A stretch of DNA of 64,000 bases from Maricaulis maris (GTDB lineage Bacteria > Pseudomonadota > Alphaproteobacteria > Caulobacterales > Maricaulaceae), in NCBI RefSeq assembly GCF_036322705.1, contig NZ_AP027270.1, positions 3,078,399-3,142,398 of the forward strand. The letters are read 5' to 3'. The notes beneath the pieces were generated by a model. It saw only the letters and a program-made list of their open reading frames with translations, searched no databases and was not told the origin of the DNA. The position numbers were made by a program, and so were the translations under genes. Shown one piece after another: positions 49,519 to 56,774 of the stretch (position 1 is the stretch's first letter; the number at the start of each line of letters is the position of its first letter).

Positions 49519-50835
49519 ATGTCCGTACCCGCAAACCCGACCCTGCCCGCACCCGCCCTGTCCGAGCACCAGGAACGCCTGCTCGACTGGCTGTCGAGCG
49601 CCCGTCCGAACGTCTTCCTGACCGGCCGGGCCGGCACCGGCAAGACCACGCTGATGCGTGAATTCCTGCGACGCGCCGGACCGCGGGCGGCGGTGATCGC
49701 ACCGACCGGGGTTGCCGCGATGCAGGCCGGTGGCCAGACCATCCACTCCTTCTTCCACTTCCCGCCGCGGATGATCGGCGCCCGCGATATCCGCAAGGTG
49801 CGGCATCGCCGGGTGGTGCAGGCGCTGGAAACTCTGGTGATCGACGAGATCTCCATGGTCCGGGCCGACATGATGTGGGCGATCGACAAGGCCTTGCGGC
49901 TCAACCGCGAGCGCAACGAGCCCTTCGGCGGGGTCCAGGTGGTCCTGGTCGGCGATCTCGCCCAGCTGCCCCCGGTCGTGCAGGGCGCCGAGGCGGAGTA
50001 TCTCGAATCGACCTTCGGCGGGCCCTTCTTCTTCCATCCGGACAGTTTCCGCGATGCCGGCTTCTCCTATGTCGAGCTCGAGGAGGTCTTTCGCCAGACC
50101 GACAGTTATTTCGTGGATATCCTCAATGCCATCCGCGATGGCGACCTGACCTCCGACAAGGCGGCCGACCTGAACGACCGGGTCACCGGTCGCTCGGGGC
50201 TGGAGGCCTCGCTGTCGCATATCGTGTTGACGGCCACCAACGAGACCGCCTGGCGCATCAACCAGGCGCGACTGGAAGGCCTGCCGACCGCGCACAAGGC
50301 CTTCGAGGCGAAGGTCGAGGGCCAGTTCGACCCGCGCCTCTTCCCGGCCGAGGAGCCCTTGGTGCTCAAGATCGGCGCCCGTGTCATGCTGACCCGCAAC
50401 GACCCGCAGGGGCGCTGGGTCAATGGCACGCTGGGGCAGGTGGAGGGTTTTGACGAGAAGGCGGTGCGGGTGCGCATCGGTGATGTCGTCCACGCCATCG
50501 AGCCGCAGAAATGGGAGCGCAACGCCTATGCCTTCGACCCGGAGAAGCAGGCCCTGACCAAGACCACAGCCGGTGCTTTCACCCAGTATCCGCTCCGTCT
50601 CGCCTGGGCGATGACCATCCACAAGGCCCAGGGCCTGACGCTGGACAAGGTCTATCTCGACCTCGCCCGCCGCCTGTTCGCCCACGGCCAGGCCTATGTG
50701 GCCCTGTCCCGGGCGCGCTCGCTGGAGGGGTTGGAATTGTCACGCCCACTGACGCCGAGCGACGTGATCTCTGATCCGCGGATCTTCGATGTCACGGCTT
50801 TCTGTGATCCGGCTCCGGCGAGTGTGAGCGCCTAG
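49519..50835 (+). CDS. PIF1-like AAA ATPase/helicase
   Basis: 438 residues from the ATG at 49519. Walker A FLTGRAGTGKTTLM (about 31-44), APTGVAAMQAGGQTIHSFF (motif Ia), Walker B TLVIDEISMV, motif III LVGDLAQLPPVV, and the C-terminal motif TIHKAQGLTLDKVYLDL with AYVALSRARSLEGL. This is the bacterial PIF1/RecD2-like superfamily 1B. Likely a 5'-3' DNA helicase in repair or replication; it lacks other domains. It is convergent with cysK across a palindromic repeat. Confidence 0.88.
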   Translation: MSVPANPTLPAPALSEHQERLLDWLSSARPNVFLTGRAGTGKTTLMREFLRRAGPRAAVIAPTGVAAMQAGGQTIHSFFHFPPRMIGARDIRKVRHRRVVQALETLVIDEISMVRADMMWAIDKALRLNRERNEPFGGVQVVLVGDLAQLPPVVQGAEAEYLESTFGGPFFFHPDSFRDAGFSYVELEEVFRQTDSYFVDILNAIRDGDLTSDKAADLNDRVTGRSGLEASLSHIVLTATNETAWRINQARLEGLPTAHKAFEAKVEGQFDPRLFPAEEPLVLKIGARVMLTRNDPQGRWVNGTLGQVEGFDEKAVRVRIGDVVHAIEPQKWERNAYAFDPEKQALTKTTAGAFTQYPLRLAWAMTIHKAQGLTLDKVYLDLARRLFAHGQAYVALSRARSLEGLELSRPLTPSDVISDPRIFDVTAFCDPAPASVSA

Positions 50836-50860
50836 GTTACTTTTGAAACGAAACCTAAAA

Positions 50861-50972
50861 CCGTCATCCCACGGTGACCGCGAAGCGGGCATCCGGGGGA
50901 CCCTTGCTTCCCCGTCAGACGGGCGGACGAGGTCCCCCGGATCGCGACGTGGTCGCGCCCGTGGGATGACGG
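50861..50972. repeat. Palindromic intergenic element between the helicase gene and cysK
   Basis: CCGTCATCCCAC (50861-50872) is mirrored by GTGGGATGACGG (50961-50972), and ATCCGGGGGACC (50891-50902) by GGTCCCCCGGAT (50931-50942). The arms together fold into a long interrupted hairpin. Similar GTCATCCC-type palindromes occur many times in other alphaproteobacterial genomes, so this is probably one copy of a dispersed repeat. It sits between two convergent genes and may serve as a transcription stop. Confidence 0.8.
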
Positions 50973-51015
50973 TGGTTGGATTGTCTGATCGAACTCGAAG
51001 CGAGAATCCCGCCCC

Positions 51016-51966
51016 TTAGTCCTCGAACAGCGCCGTCGACAGGTAACGCTCAGCAAAGCTCGCCAGGATCACCACGATCGTCTTGCCGGCCATGTCATCG
51101 CGCTTGGCGACTTCGAGGGCGGCCTTGAGGGCTGCGCCGGAGGAGATGCCGCCGGGAACGCCTTCCAGCTTGGCCGCTTCACGGGCCATCGCGAACGCGT
51201 CGTCATTGGACACGGTGACCACTTCATCGATCAGGCCAGTGTCGAGAATGTCCGGCACGAAGCCGGCGCCAATGCCCTGGATCTTGTGCGGGCCGGGGGC
51301 GCCGCCAGAGAGAATGGGGCTGTCGGTCGGCTCGACCGCAACGACGTGGAAGCCGGGCTTCTTCTCTTTCAACACCGAGGCACAACCGGTCAGCGTGCCG
51401 CCCGTGCCGACGCCGGAGACCAGGACATCGGCCTCGCCGGCCGTATCGTTCCAGATCTCCAGCGCGGTGGTCTTGCGGTGGATCTCCGGATTGGCCGGAT
51501 TGGCGAACTGGCTCGGCATCACGGCGCCGGGCGTGGCGTCGACGATCTCCTGGGCGCGTGCGATGGCGCCCTTCATGCCCTTGGCCGCTTCCGTCAGCAC
51601 CAGTTCGGCACCGAGATGCTTGAGCAGTTTGCGGCGCTCGATCGACATTGATTCCGGCATGGTCAGGATCAGGCGGTGACCGCGTGAGGCGGCGACGAAG
51701 GCCAGGCCGATCCCGGTATTGCCCGAGGTCGGCTCGACCATGACAGCGCCCTCGCCCAGTTTTCCGGCCGCTTCCAGCGCGTCGATCATCGCGACGCCGA
51801 TCCGGTCCTTGACCGAGGCCAGCGGGTTGAAAAATTCCAGCTTGGCCAGGATGCGGCCCTTGGCGCCGTGGGCGGCGGCGAGCTTTTTCAGCTCGACCAG
51901 CGGGGTATTGCCAACCGTCTCTTCAATCGAGCCATAGATGCGGCCGCGGCCGGGTGTGTCGGTCAT
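51016..51966 (-). CDS. cysK: Cysteine synthase A (O-acetylserine sulfhydrylase)
   Basis: 316 residues, PLP fold type II. The PLP Lys lies in ASVKDRIGVAMI, the substrate loop is PTSGNTGIGLAFVA, and the phosphate-binding GTGGTL motif is present in VSGVGTGGTLTGC. It joins O-acetylserine and sulfide to make cysteine in the cytosol. The C-terminal part is shorter than the serine-acetyltransferase-binding classic but complete. It ends beside the palindromic repeat. Confidence 0.95.
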   Translation of the reverse strand: MTDTPGRGRIYGSIEETVGNTPLVELKKLAAAHGAKGRILAKLEFFNPLASVKDRIGVAMIDALEAAGKLGEGAVMVEPTSGNTGIGLAFVAASRGHRLILTMPESMSIERRKLLKHLGAELVLTEAAKGMKGAIARAQEIVDATPGAVMPSQFANPANPEIHRKTTALEIWNDTAGEADVLVSGVGTGGTLTGCASVLKEKKPGFHVVAVEPTDSPILSGGAPGPHKIQGIGAGFVPDILDTGLIDEVVTVSNDDAFAMAREAAKLEGVPGGISSGAALKAALEVAKRDDMAGKTIVVILASFAERYLSTALFED

Positions 51967-52040
51967 GTCAGATCTCCGTTTGCGGGCAATGTAGGGATCG
52001 GGCGTGCGAGCGCCAGTGACGAATGTGTCAGCCGGGTCGG

Positions 52041-52499
52041 TCAGGCCGTGCCGGTCGAGCCGAAGCCGCCCGTCCCGCGTATCGTCTCGTCGAGGGCGTC
52101 GGCGACCTCCCAGACCGCCTGGGTGACCGGGGCGATGATCATCTGGGCGATCCGGTCGCCGCGATTGACGACGAAATTGGCCTTGCCGTGATTGATCAGG
52201 TTGACGTGGATCTCACCGCGATAATCGGCATCCACCGTCCCCGGTGTGTTGACGCAGGAAATCCCGTGCTTGGCGGCCAGGCCCGAGCGCGGCCGAACCT
52301 GGGCTTCAAACCCGGCCGGCAGGGCGATGGCGATCCCCACGGGGATCAATCGCCATTCGCCGGGCGGGATGGAGACCGGGGCGTCAGCCGGGATGGCGGC
52401 GCGCAGATCCATGCCGGCGGACTGCGCCGTCTCATAGGCCGGCAGGGCGAGGCCCTCATAATGATCGAGCGGTTTGATCTTCACGGGCACGGTCGGCAT
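52041..52499 (-). CDS. dut: Deoxyuridine 5'-triphosphate nucleotidohydrolase
   Basis: 152 residues, standard trimeric dUTPase. The five motifs are visible: [44 protein letters not shown] and the C-terminal [10 protein letters not shown], which closes the active site. It cleaves dUTP to dUMP and keeps uracil out of DNA. The dut-coaBC neighbourhood is conserved in alphaproteobacteria; CoaB lies 73 bases upstream in the same direction. Confidence 0.96.
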   Translation of the reverse strand: MPTVPVKIKPLDHYEGLALPAYETAQSAGMDLRAAIPADAPVSIPPGEWRLIPVGIAIALPAGFEAQVRPRSGLAAKHGISCVNTPGTVDADYRGEIHVNLINHGKANFVVNRGDRIAQMIIAPVTQAVWEVADALDETIRGTGGFGSTGTA

Positions 52500-52572
52500 G
52501 GCGGCGTCCTGTCTGACGAGTGATGGGACGCATCAAAGCCAAGCTGGCCTGATTTGGCCAGTGCCTGACGCG

Positions 52573-53223
52573 CTAGTCGAGCGCCTCGGCGATGCGGGCC
52601 GCCAATTGTTCGGCGATCCGGCCCTTCTCGGCCCGGTCCCAAGCCTCGCTCCCCGCCTCGGTGACCAGCAGGACGGCATTCTCGGCCCCGCCCATCACAT
52701 CGCCCGAGACGTCATTGGCGACGATCCAGTCACAGCCCTTGCGGGCGCGTTTGGCGATGGCGAGGGCTTCGACGTCATGGGTCTCGGCGGCAAAGCCGAT
52801 GACCAGGCCGGGGCGGCCCTCGCCCATCTGCGCTATCGTTTTGAGAATGTCCGGGTTCTCGACCAGGGGCAGGCTGGAAAAACTGGCCTTGTCGAGTTTG
52901 AGCTTGCGGTCGGACGGCTGCGCAGGGCGCCAGTCGGCGACGGCGGCCACGGCGATGAAGACATTGGCCGGCAAGGCGGTCTCGACAGCCGCAAGCATGT
53001 CCCGCGCGGTCTCGATATGGATGGTCTCGACGCCGTCCGGATCGGGTAGGGCGGTCGGGCCGGCGACCAGCGTCACCCGCGCACCCAGAGCGGCGCAGGC
53101 CGCAGCAATGGCATAGCCCTGCTTGCCCGAGGAATGGTTGGAGATGAAGCGGACGGGGTCGATCGGCTCCCGCGTCGGTCCGGCCGTGACCAGGACGTGG
53201 CGACCGGTCAGCAGGTCAGGCAT
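52573..53223 (-). CDS. coaB: Phosphopantothenate-cysteine ligase (CoaB), as a separate gene
   Basis: 216 residues. The N-terminus (GRHVLVTAGPTREPIDPVRFISNHSSGKQGYAIA) and the motifs FIAVAAVADWRP and VIGFAAET are those of the ligase half of the usual bifunctional CoaBC. It joins 4'-phosphopantothenate and cysteine. The start ATG overlaps the coaC stop by 8 bases (ATGCCTGA) in another frame, with no Shine-Dalgarno sequence, so its translation probably depends on coaC. An in-frame stop lies four codons upstream, so it cannot simply be joined to coaC. Confidence 0.92.
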   Translation of the reverse strand: MPDLLTGRHVLVTAGPTREPIDPVRFISNHSSGKQGYAIAAACAALGARVTLVAGPTALPDPDGVETIHIETARDMLAAVETALPANVFIAVAAVADWRPAQPSDRKLKLDKASFSSLPLVENPDILKTIAQMGEGRPGLVIGFAAETHDVEALAIAKRARKGCDWIVANDVSGDVMGGAENAVLLVTEAGSEAWDRAEKGRIAEQLAARIAEALD

Positions 53224-53758
53224 TGAGGAGGCTCATAACGGCATCGGCAATCGCCTCGGGCTCGGCCAGGCGCCCGGGGCCAAACTCACCACAGGCCATC
53301 TCGCCCTCGTCGGGTCCGACGAAATGCACGCCGTCGCCCTTGAGGGTCGCCAGATTGCGCTGCGTGGCCGGATGCTCCCACATGCGCACATTCATCGCCG
53401 GGGCCATCAGGACGGGCTTGTCGGTCGCCAGCAGCGTGGTCGAAGCGAGATCATTGGCGAGACCGTTGGCAGCTTTCGCCATCAGGTCGGCGGTAGCCGG
53501 TGCGACCACGACCAGATCAGCCGAGCGCGAGAGCTCGATATGGCCCATTTCGGCCTCGTCGGTGAGGTTGAAGAGCTCGCCATAGACCTTGTCGCCGGAC
53601 AGGGCGGAGAGCGAGAGCGGCGTGACGAATTCACTGCCCGCGCGGGTCAGGATGCAGCGACTGGCAATGCCGCGCTTCTTCAGTGTCCGGATCAGCTCCA
53701 GCGCCTTGTAGGCAGCAATTCCGCCGCCAATGATCAGAAGAATGGATTTGTCGGCCAC
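53216..53758 (-). CDS. coaC: Phosphopantothenoylcysteine decarboxylase (CoaC), as a separate gene
   Basis: 180 residues with the flavoprotein fold: SILLIIGGGIAAYKALELIR, the active-site His stretch MGHIELSRSADLVVVAPATADLMAKAANGLAND, the PAMNVRMWEHPAT loop and the lid GEMACGEFGPGRL. It decarboxylates phosphopantothenoylcysteine to phosphopantetheine. CoaC plus CoaB add to 396 residues, close to the normal length of fused CoaBC, so nothing is missing; only the linker is cut. Upstream of it begins the RHS/repeat region. Confidence 0.93.
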   Translation of the reverse strand: MADKSILLIIGGGIAAYKALELIRTLKKRGIASRCILTRAGSEFVTPLSLSALSGDKVYGELFNLTDEAEMGHIELSRSADLVVVAPATADLMAKAANGLANDLASTTLLATDKPVLMAPAMNVRMWEHPATQRNLATLKGDGVHFVGPDEGEMACGEFGPGRLAEPEAIADAVMSLLNA

Positions 53759-53828
53759 GTCACGCCTCCGCTGGTCGTCCCGTAGAGGTAAACCGTCAGC
53801 GGTGAAATCCCAAGGGATGCATCACCTC

Positions 53829-54101
53829 TTCTCCAACCCGTCGCTGACCTTCACCCATGCCTATGACGGCGCAGGATGTCTGGAGGCCGAACATGCCAAT
53901 GCGGCCGGCTGGCTCTGGTCGGCGGGCGGTCAAACGCAAAACCGCAACTTCTCGAGCAGCGATGCTGTGCGGGCGGGTGAGCCGACCAATGTGCAAAACC
54001 AGTATGGTGCGGTCTCTCACACCACCGGAAGCTCAACGACCAACTACACCTTGAGCTACGACACCTCCGACAATCTGTCGGGCGATGGCACGCGATCCTT
54101 C
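53829..54101 (+). pseudogene. RHS/YD-repeat protein fragment
   Basis: About 90 residues with YD-repeat character: SLTFTHAYDGAGCL, then NQYGAVSHTTG, NYTLSYDTSDNLSGDGTRSF. In intact RHS proteins a segment like the last one is followed by a Tyr-Asp motif and 'AENRL'; here the frame instead runs into the repeat motif at 54107 and stops being RHS-like exactly there. There is no credible start and no core ahead of it. It is the remnant of a polymorphic-toxin-type RHS gene cut by the repeat-bounded segment. Confidence 0.75.
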
Positions 54102-54106
54102 AAAAT

Positions 54107-54144
54107 GTGTCTGTCCCGGTTTCTTCTGTCCCGGTTTCTTCCGG
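54107..54144 (-). repeat. Left copy of the boundary repeat, tandemly duplicated
   Basis: GTGTCTGTCCCGGTTTCTT is followed directly by another CTGTCCCGGTTTCTT (15-bp units at 54111-54125 and 54126-54140). On the minus strand it reads AAACCGGGACAG..., so it is inverted relative to the right-hand copies. Confidence 0.85.
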
Positions 54145-54145
54145 C

Positions 54146-54292
54146 AACGACACGCACCGGGGGCGTCGCGGTCAGGGCGTCTGCGTCGATCTGGCTTGCG
54201 AAGGCCGGGCCCCAACCCAGGCGTTCCAGCGCCGTGGGCTCGCGGCGCGCCGGAGTGCCACCTGGCAGGAAGGCGGAGTAGTCGCGGACCAT
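54146..54292 (-). pseudogene. Truncated RsgA-like GTPase gene (N-terminal 49 residues)
   Basis: The minus-strand frame from the ATG at 54292 begins MVRDYSAFLPGGTP and continues with ALERLGWGPAFASQIDADAL, which resembles the start of ribosome small-subunit-dependent GTPase A as found in Rhodobacterales-like genomes. After TATPPVRVV (54146) the sequence becomes the boundary repeat, and the GTPase domain is gone. The start lies 4 bases after the GNAT stop, so the two were once an operon. The match is to a short terminal region, so identity is likely but not certain. Confidence 0.65.
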
Positions 54293-54296
54293 GGAC

Positions 54297-54836
54297 CTAC
54301 CAGAGCGCGGGGTCGTCGAAGGCGGCAACGCAGCGGGCAGGGCCGCGTAGCGGCGTCAGCGGCGCCTCGGTCAGGGATTGCGCGATCCAGCCCTGCGGCT
54401 GGTTGAGCGGCTGGGGCGCCGGCAGGTCGGCCGCCGAGACAGGCTCGAAGCCCACGCGGCCGTAGAAGGCCGGATCGCCATAGGTGACCGCGATGTCAAC
54501 GTCCTCCCGCCGGAGCGCATCAAGGCCGTGGGCGATCAGCCGCTGCCCTATCCCCTTGCCCTGATGTGCCGCTGCCACGGCCACGGGGGCCATCATGAAG
54601 ACCGTGCGCGGATCGCCCTCGTAGGTGAGGCGCGTGAAGAAGACGCCGCCGACAAGCGTGCCGTCCTCCCAGGCGGTGAACACGCGCAGATCCCCGGCGG
54701 GCGTCTCCGCGATCAGCCGGCGTGCGAGGGCGCCGATCAGCGCGCCTTCCTCCGCGCCCTCCGAGGCAGTGAAGGTCGACGCGAAGAGTTCCACAATCGC
54801 CTCGGCGTAGGTGGTGTAATCCGTTGAAGTGTGCAT
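54297..54836 (-). CDS. GNAT family N-acetyltransferase (YhbS-like)
   Basis: 179 residues. The GNAT core has VFMMAPVAVAAAHQGKGIGQRLIAHGLDAL with the acetyl-CoA loop Q-G-K-G-I-G, then VTYGDPAFYGRVGFEPVSA, the usual strand-helix end of YhbS-like enzymes. The target is unknown; members modify small molecules or protein termini. It sits between the MerR-methyltransferase gene (29 bases upstream) and the truncated rsgA fragment, all on the minus strand, and appears to have arrived with them. Confidence 0.85.
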   Translation of the reverse strand: MHTSTDYTTYAEAIVELFASTFTASEGAEEGALIGALARRLIAETPAGDLRVFTAWEDGTLVGGVFFTRLTYEGDPRTVFMMAPVAVAAAHQGKGIGQRLIAHGLDALRREDVDIAVTYGDPAFYGRVGFEPVSAADLPAPQPLNQPQGWIAQSLTEAPLTPLRGPARCVAAFDDPALW

Positions 54837-54865
54837 GTCTCTATCCTCTCTGGTGCTTGGCGGGG

Positions 54866-56032
54866 TCAGCCCCGCTCCAGCACGAACATTTCGTAGCCGA
54901 CCTGCCCGCGCCCGGCCTCGAACACGTCGATCTCGCGGCGCAGATCGTCGAGGACACGGGCTCCCGCGAGACGCGGCTCGAGGGCGTCGAGCCGCGCGGC
55001 GAGCGGGTGGTAGTAGGTCTCCATCCCTTCCGGCCCGATGTCGAAATGGCCGATGACGCGGTAGCCCGCGCGCTTCGCCTGCGCGACGCGGGTCGCGGGC
55101 GTCGCCATCGCGGGGTATTCCGCGGCCCAGAAGGCGCGGACCGGGTCGTCGGGCGCATCGGTCCGCCAGACCATGTCGGAGAACACGAGAACGCCGCCGG
55201 GGCGCAGGAGCGCCCTCCAGTCCGCCAGCGCCTTCTCCACGCCGAGGATATAGGCGCTGCCCTCGGACCAGATGACGTCCCAGGGACGCTCGGGGGCCAG
55301 AAGTGCGGCCATGTCGACGTTCTGCACCTCGATCCGGTCATTGAGGCCGCGCGCCGCGATCCGCGCCCTGAGCTTGTCGAGCGCGACCTCGGCGGTGTCG
55401 GTGGCCGTGATCCGGGCCGTGGACGCCTCGGCCAGCGTCATCGTCGCCATGCCAGGGCCGCAGCCGATCTCGAGGATCGTCTCGGGCGCGAACGGCACCA
55501 TTGTGAGCGCCCGGCGTGTCACCTCGGCCGTTCCCGGGCCCCACCAGTCGAGGTCAGAGAACACCTCCATGAACCCGGCCATGTAGGCGTCGTGGGCGTT
55601 CATGTCCTTGGATACCAGCGCAACCAGCCCCGCCTCCGCGCTGGAAAACCCCTGAGACATGAGCCAGGCGCGGTGCAGATCGGGCGCGACGCGCTCGACC
55701 TCTTCGTGCCAGTCCTTGAGGCTCGACTGTCCGAGCAAAGCCGCCAGAAGGTCGCGCGATCTGCTCTTCTCGGCGATCTCCGCGTCCAGCACGGCCAGGC
55801 GCTGGCCCAGCATCTCGCGGTCAAGCTTGCCATCGAGGCAGGCCTGACATTCCTGCAAACTCAGCCCGCCCGCCTGCAGCTGCTGCATCAGCCGCAGCCG
55901 CTGTCGGTCGGCATCGGTGTAGACGCGATAGCCGTTGGCTTGGCGCTTACCCTTCAGCAGCCCGAGTTTCTCGTAGTAGAGCAGCGTCGCGCGCGATAGC
56001 CCCACGCTGTCCGCCAGTTCTGAAATCTGCAC
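54866..56032 (-). CDS. MerR-family regulator fused to a SAM-dependent methyltransferase
   Basis: 388 residues from the GTG at 56032, where the MerR domain begins exactly (VQISELADSVGLSRATLLYYEKLGLL). The helix-turn-helix, wing (GYRVYTDADRQRLRLM) and coiled-coil dimer helix occupy residues 1-~120. A class I methyltransferase follows, with motif I ILEIGCGPGMATMTLAEA, an Asp in TATDTAEVALDKL and the late motif LRPGGVLVFSDMVWR. This pairing suggests an enzyme that controls its own transcription in response to its substrate or product. The upstream frame extends to 56167 but is not MerR-like. The substrate is unknown. Confidence 0.82.
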   Translation of the reverse strand: MQISELADSVGLSRATLLYYEKLGLLKGKRQANGYRVYTDADRQRLRLMQQLQAGGLSLQECQACLDGKLDREMLGQRLAVLDAEIAEKSRSRDLLAALLGQSSLKDWHEEVERVAPDLHRAWLMSQGFSSAEAGLVALVSKDMNAHDAYMAGFMEVFSDLDWWGPGTAEVTRRALTMVPFAPETILEIGCGPGMATMTLAEASTARITATDTAEVALDKLRARIAARGLNDRIEVQNVDMAALLAPERPWDVIWSEGSAYILGVEKALADWRALLRPGGVLVFSDMVWRTDAPDDPVRAFWAAEYPAMATPATRVAQAKRAGYRVIGHFDIGPEGMETYYHPLAARLDALEPRLAGARVLDDLRREIDVFEAGRGQVGYEMFVLERG

Positions 56033-56078
56033 CGTCCGCCGCCTTGTCCGCTCACACCGATTCTCGATCGTCGATATC

Positions 56079-56109
56079 GCCCTAAGGTGTGAAGCTATAG
56101 ACAGGTCAA
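56079..56109 (-). promoter_or_regulatory. Candidate MerR-type promoter with 19-bp spacer
   Basis: On the minus strand TTGACC (56109-56104) is followed after 19 bases by TAGGGC (56084-56079). Overlong 19-20-bp spacers are characteristic of promoters activated by MerR-family proteins, and this lies ~45 bases before the GTG of the MerR fusion. A 7-bp inverted repeat (TCACACC/GGTGTGA, 56052-56058 and 56086-56092) brackets the -10 region. The -10 match is weak. Confidence 0.4.
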
Positions 56110-56303
56110 GCCAAATGGTGCTGCCACCGGATGAGCGCCTGCGACGGGCGCGGCAGGCCGGGGGCAAAGGAAGGAAGAACCCGACTCACCACCAATCGTG
56201 CTCATAGGATACGAATAATCTCGACTGCGTGGACCAGCGCGGGGCCGAGGCACATCGGCATGCCGAAGGTCGTCGCTTTTTGGGATCGGGAACAGGACGA
56301 GGA

Positions 56304-56332
56304 GGCCCGGCCGCGATCGATGCAGCCGGGCC
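56304..56332 (-). terminator. GC-rich hairpin downstream of a gene fragment
   Basis: GGCCCGGC (56304-56311) and GCCGGGCC (56325-56332) form an 8-bp perfect stem, 9 bases beyond the stop of the minus-strand fragment at 56341. There is no clean T run, so termination is only plausible. Confidence 0.4.
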
Positions 56333-56340
56333 GTTGTTCC

Positions 56341-56416
56341 TCACTCGGCGGTCAGCTGTGCGACGGCGCCGGTCCAGTCCTCGAGGTGGTAGATGTGTGT
56401 GATGAGGCCGTGGAAT
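56341..56416 (-). pseudogene. C-terminal remnant of a small protein, cut at the right boundary repeat
   Basis: The minus-strand frame reads FHGLITHIYHLEDWTGAVAQ and a few more residues to a TGA at 56343-56341. It starts immediately at the repeat copy 56417-56443. The pattern Gly-Leu-Ile-x-x-Ile...Glu-Asp-Trp is reminiscent of the last strand of an NTF2/SnoaL-like protein, but the piece is too short to name. It supports the idea that genes on both sides were severed at the repeat. The bases between it and the MerR fusion (56110-56303) show no gene. Confidence 0.5.
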
Positions 56417-56443
56417 AAACCGGGACAGACACAATTAATCCCC
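56417..56443 (+). repeat. Right copy 1 of the boundary repeat
   Basis: A 27-base unit starting AAACCGGGACAGACAC and ending TTAATCCCC. The same 27 bases recur without change at 56722-56748. Confidence 0.85.
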
Positions 56444-56498
56444 CTCTACCGCAGCGCCACCGGCGCAAAACCCACCATAAACCGCTTGCCGAGAGAGC

Positions 56499-56579
56499 GC
56501 CGTATCCGGTTCTTCAGGTCAAGGGCGGCGCAGCCGCCGCTTCGCGGTTTCACCCTTGAGCTGAAGAACCGGATACGGC
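56499..56579. repeat. Long near-perfect inverted repeat (27-bp arms)
   Basis: The arm at 56499-56525 (starts GCCGTATCCGGTTCTTCAG) is the reverse complement of 56553-56579 with a single mismatch, separated by a 27-base loop that itself contains GCGGCG/CGCCGC-type pairs. It lies inside the 267-base stretch between the two identical 27-base repeat copies (56444-56721), in which no gene is supported on either strand. Likely the body of a MITE/REP-like element. Confidence 0.8.
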
Positions 56580-56710
56580 CGGCTGGCTGACAAGCGATCC
56601 ATGGGTCGCCCCGCGCGTTGGCGCGCGTCACATCCAATTCGACCAGCCACAGAAAGCGCAGGGCGTGCCGTCGCGCCATCCATGCATCCAGGAGCGGAAA
56701 TCTGCGGAAG

Positions 56711-56774
56711 AAACCGGGAAGAAACCGGGACAGACACAATTAATCCCCAGGAAAACCGGGACAGACACGATTAT
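56711..56774 (+). repeat. Right copies 2 and 3 of the boundary repeat
   Basis: AAACCGGGAAG at 56711 is followed by a full 27-base copy at 56722-56748, then by AAAACCGGGACAGACACGAT from 56752. So the core appears three times in 64 bases, partly as 11-bp tandem units (AGAAACCGGGA). Confidence 0.85.

Noticed and set aside
52544..52561. CTGGCC/GGCCAG hairpin between coaB and dut as a terminator
   Set aside because: Six base pairs and no T run on the relevant strand; dut and coaB are more likely cotranscribed.
56446..56739. Open frame on the minus strand faintly like the start of a REP-associated tyrosine transposase
   Set aside because: Only a few residues (Arg-rich start, Val-Thr...Arg-Gly-Asp) resemble the family, the catalytic His/Tyr region is absent, and much of the frame is made of the inverted-repeat arms.
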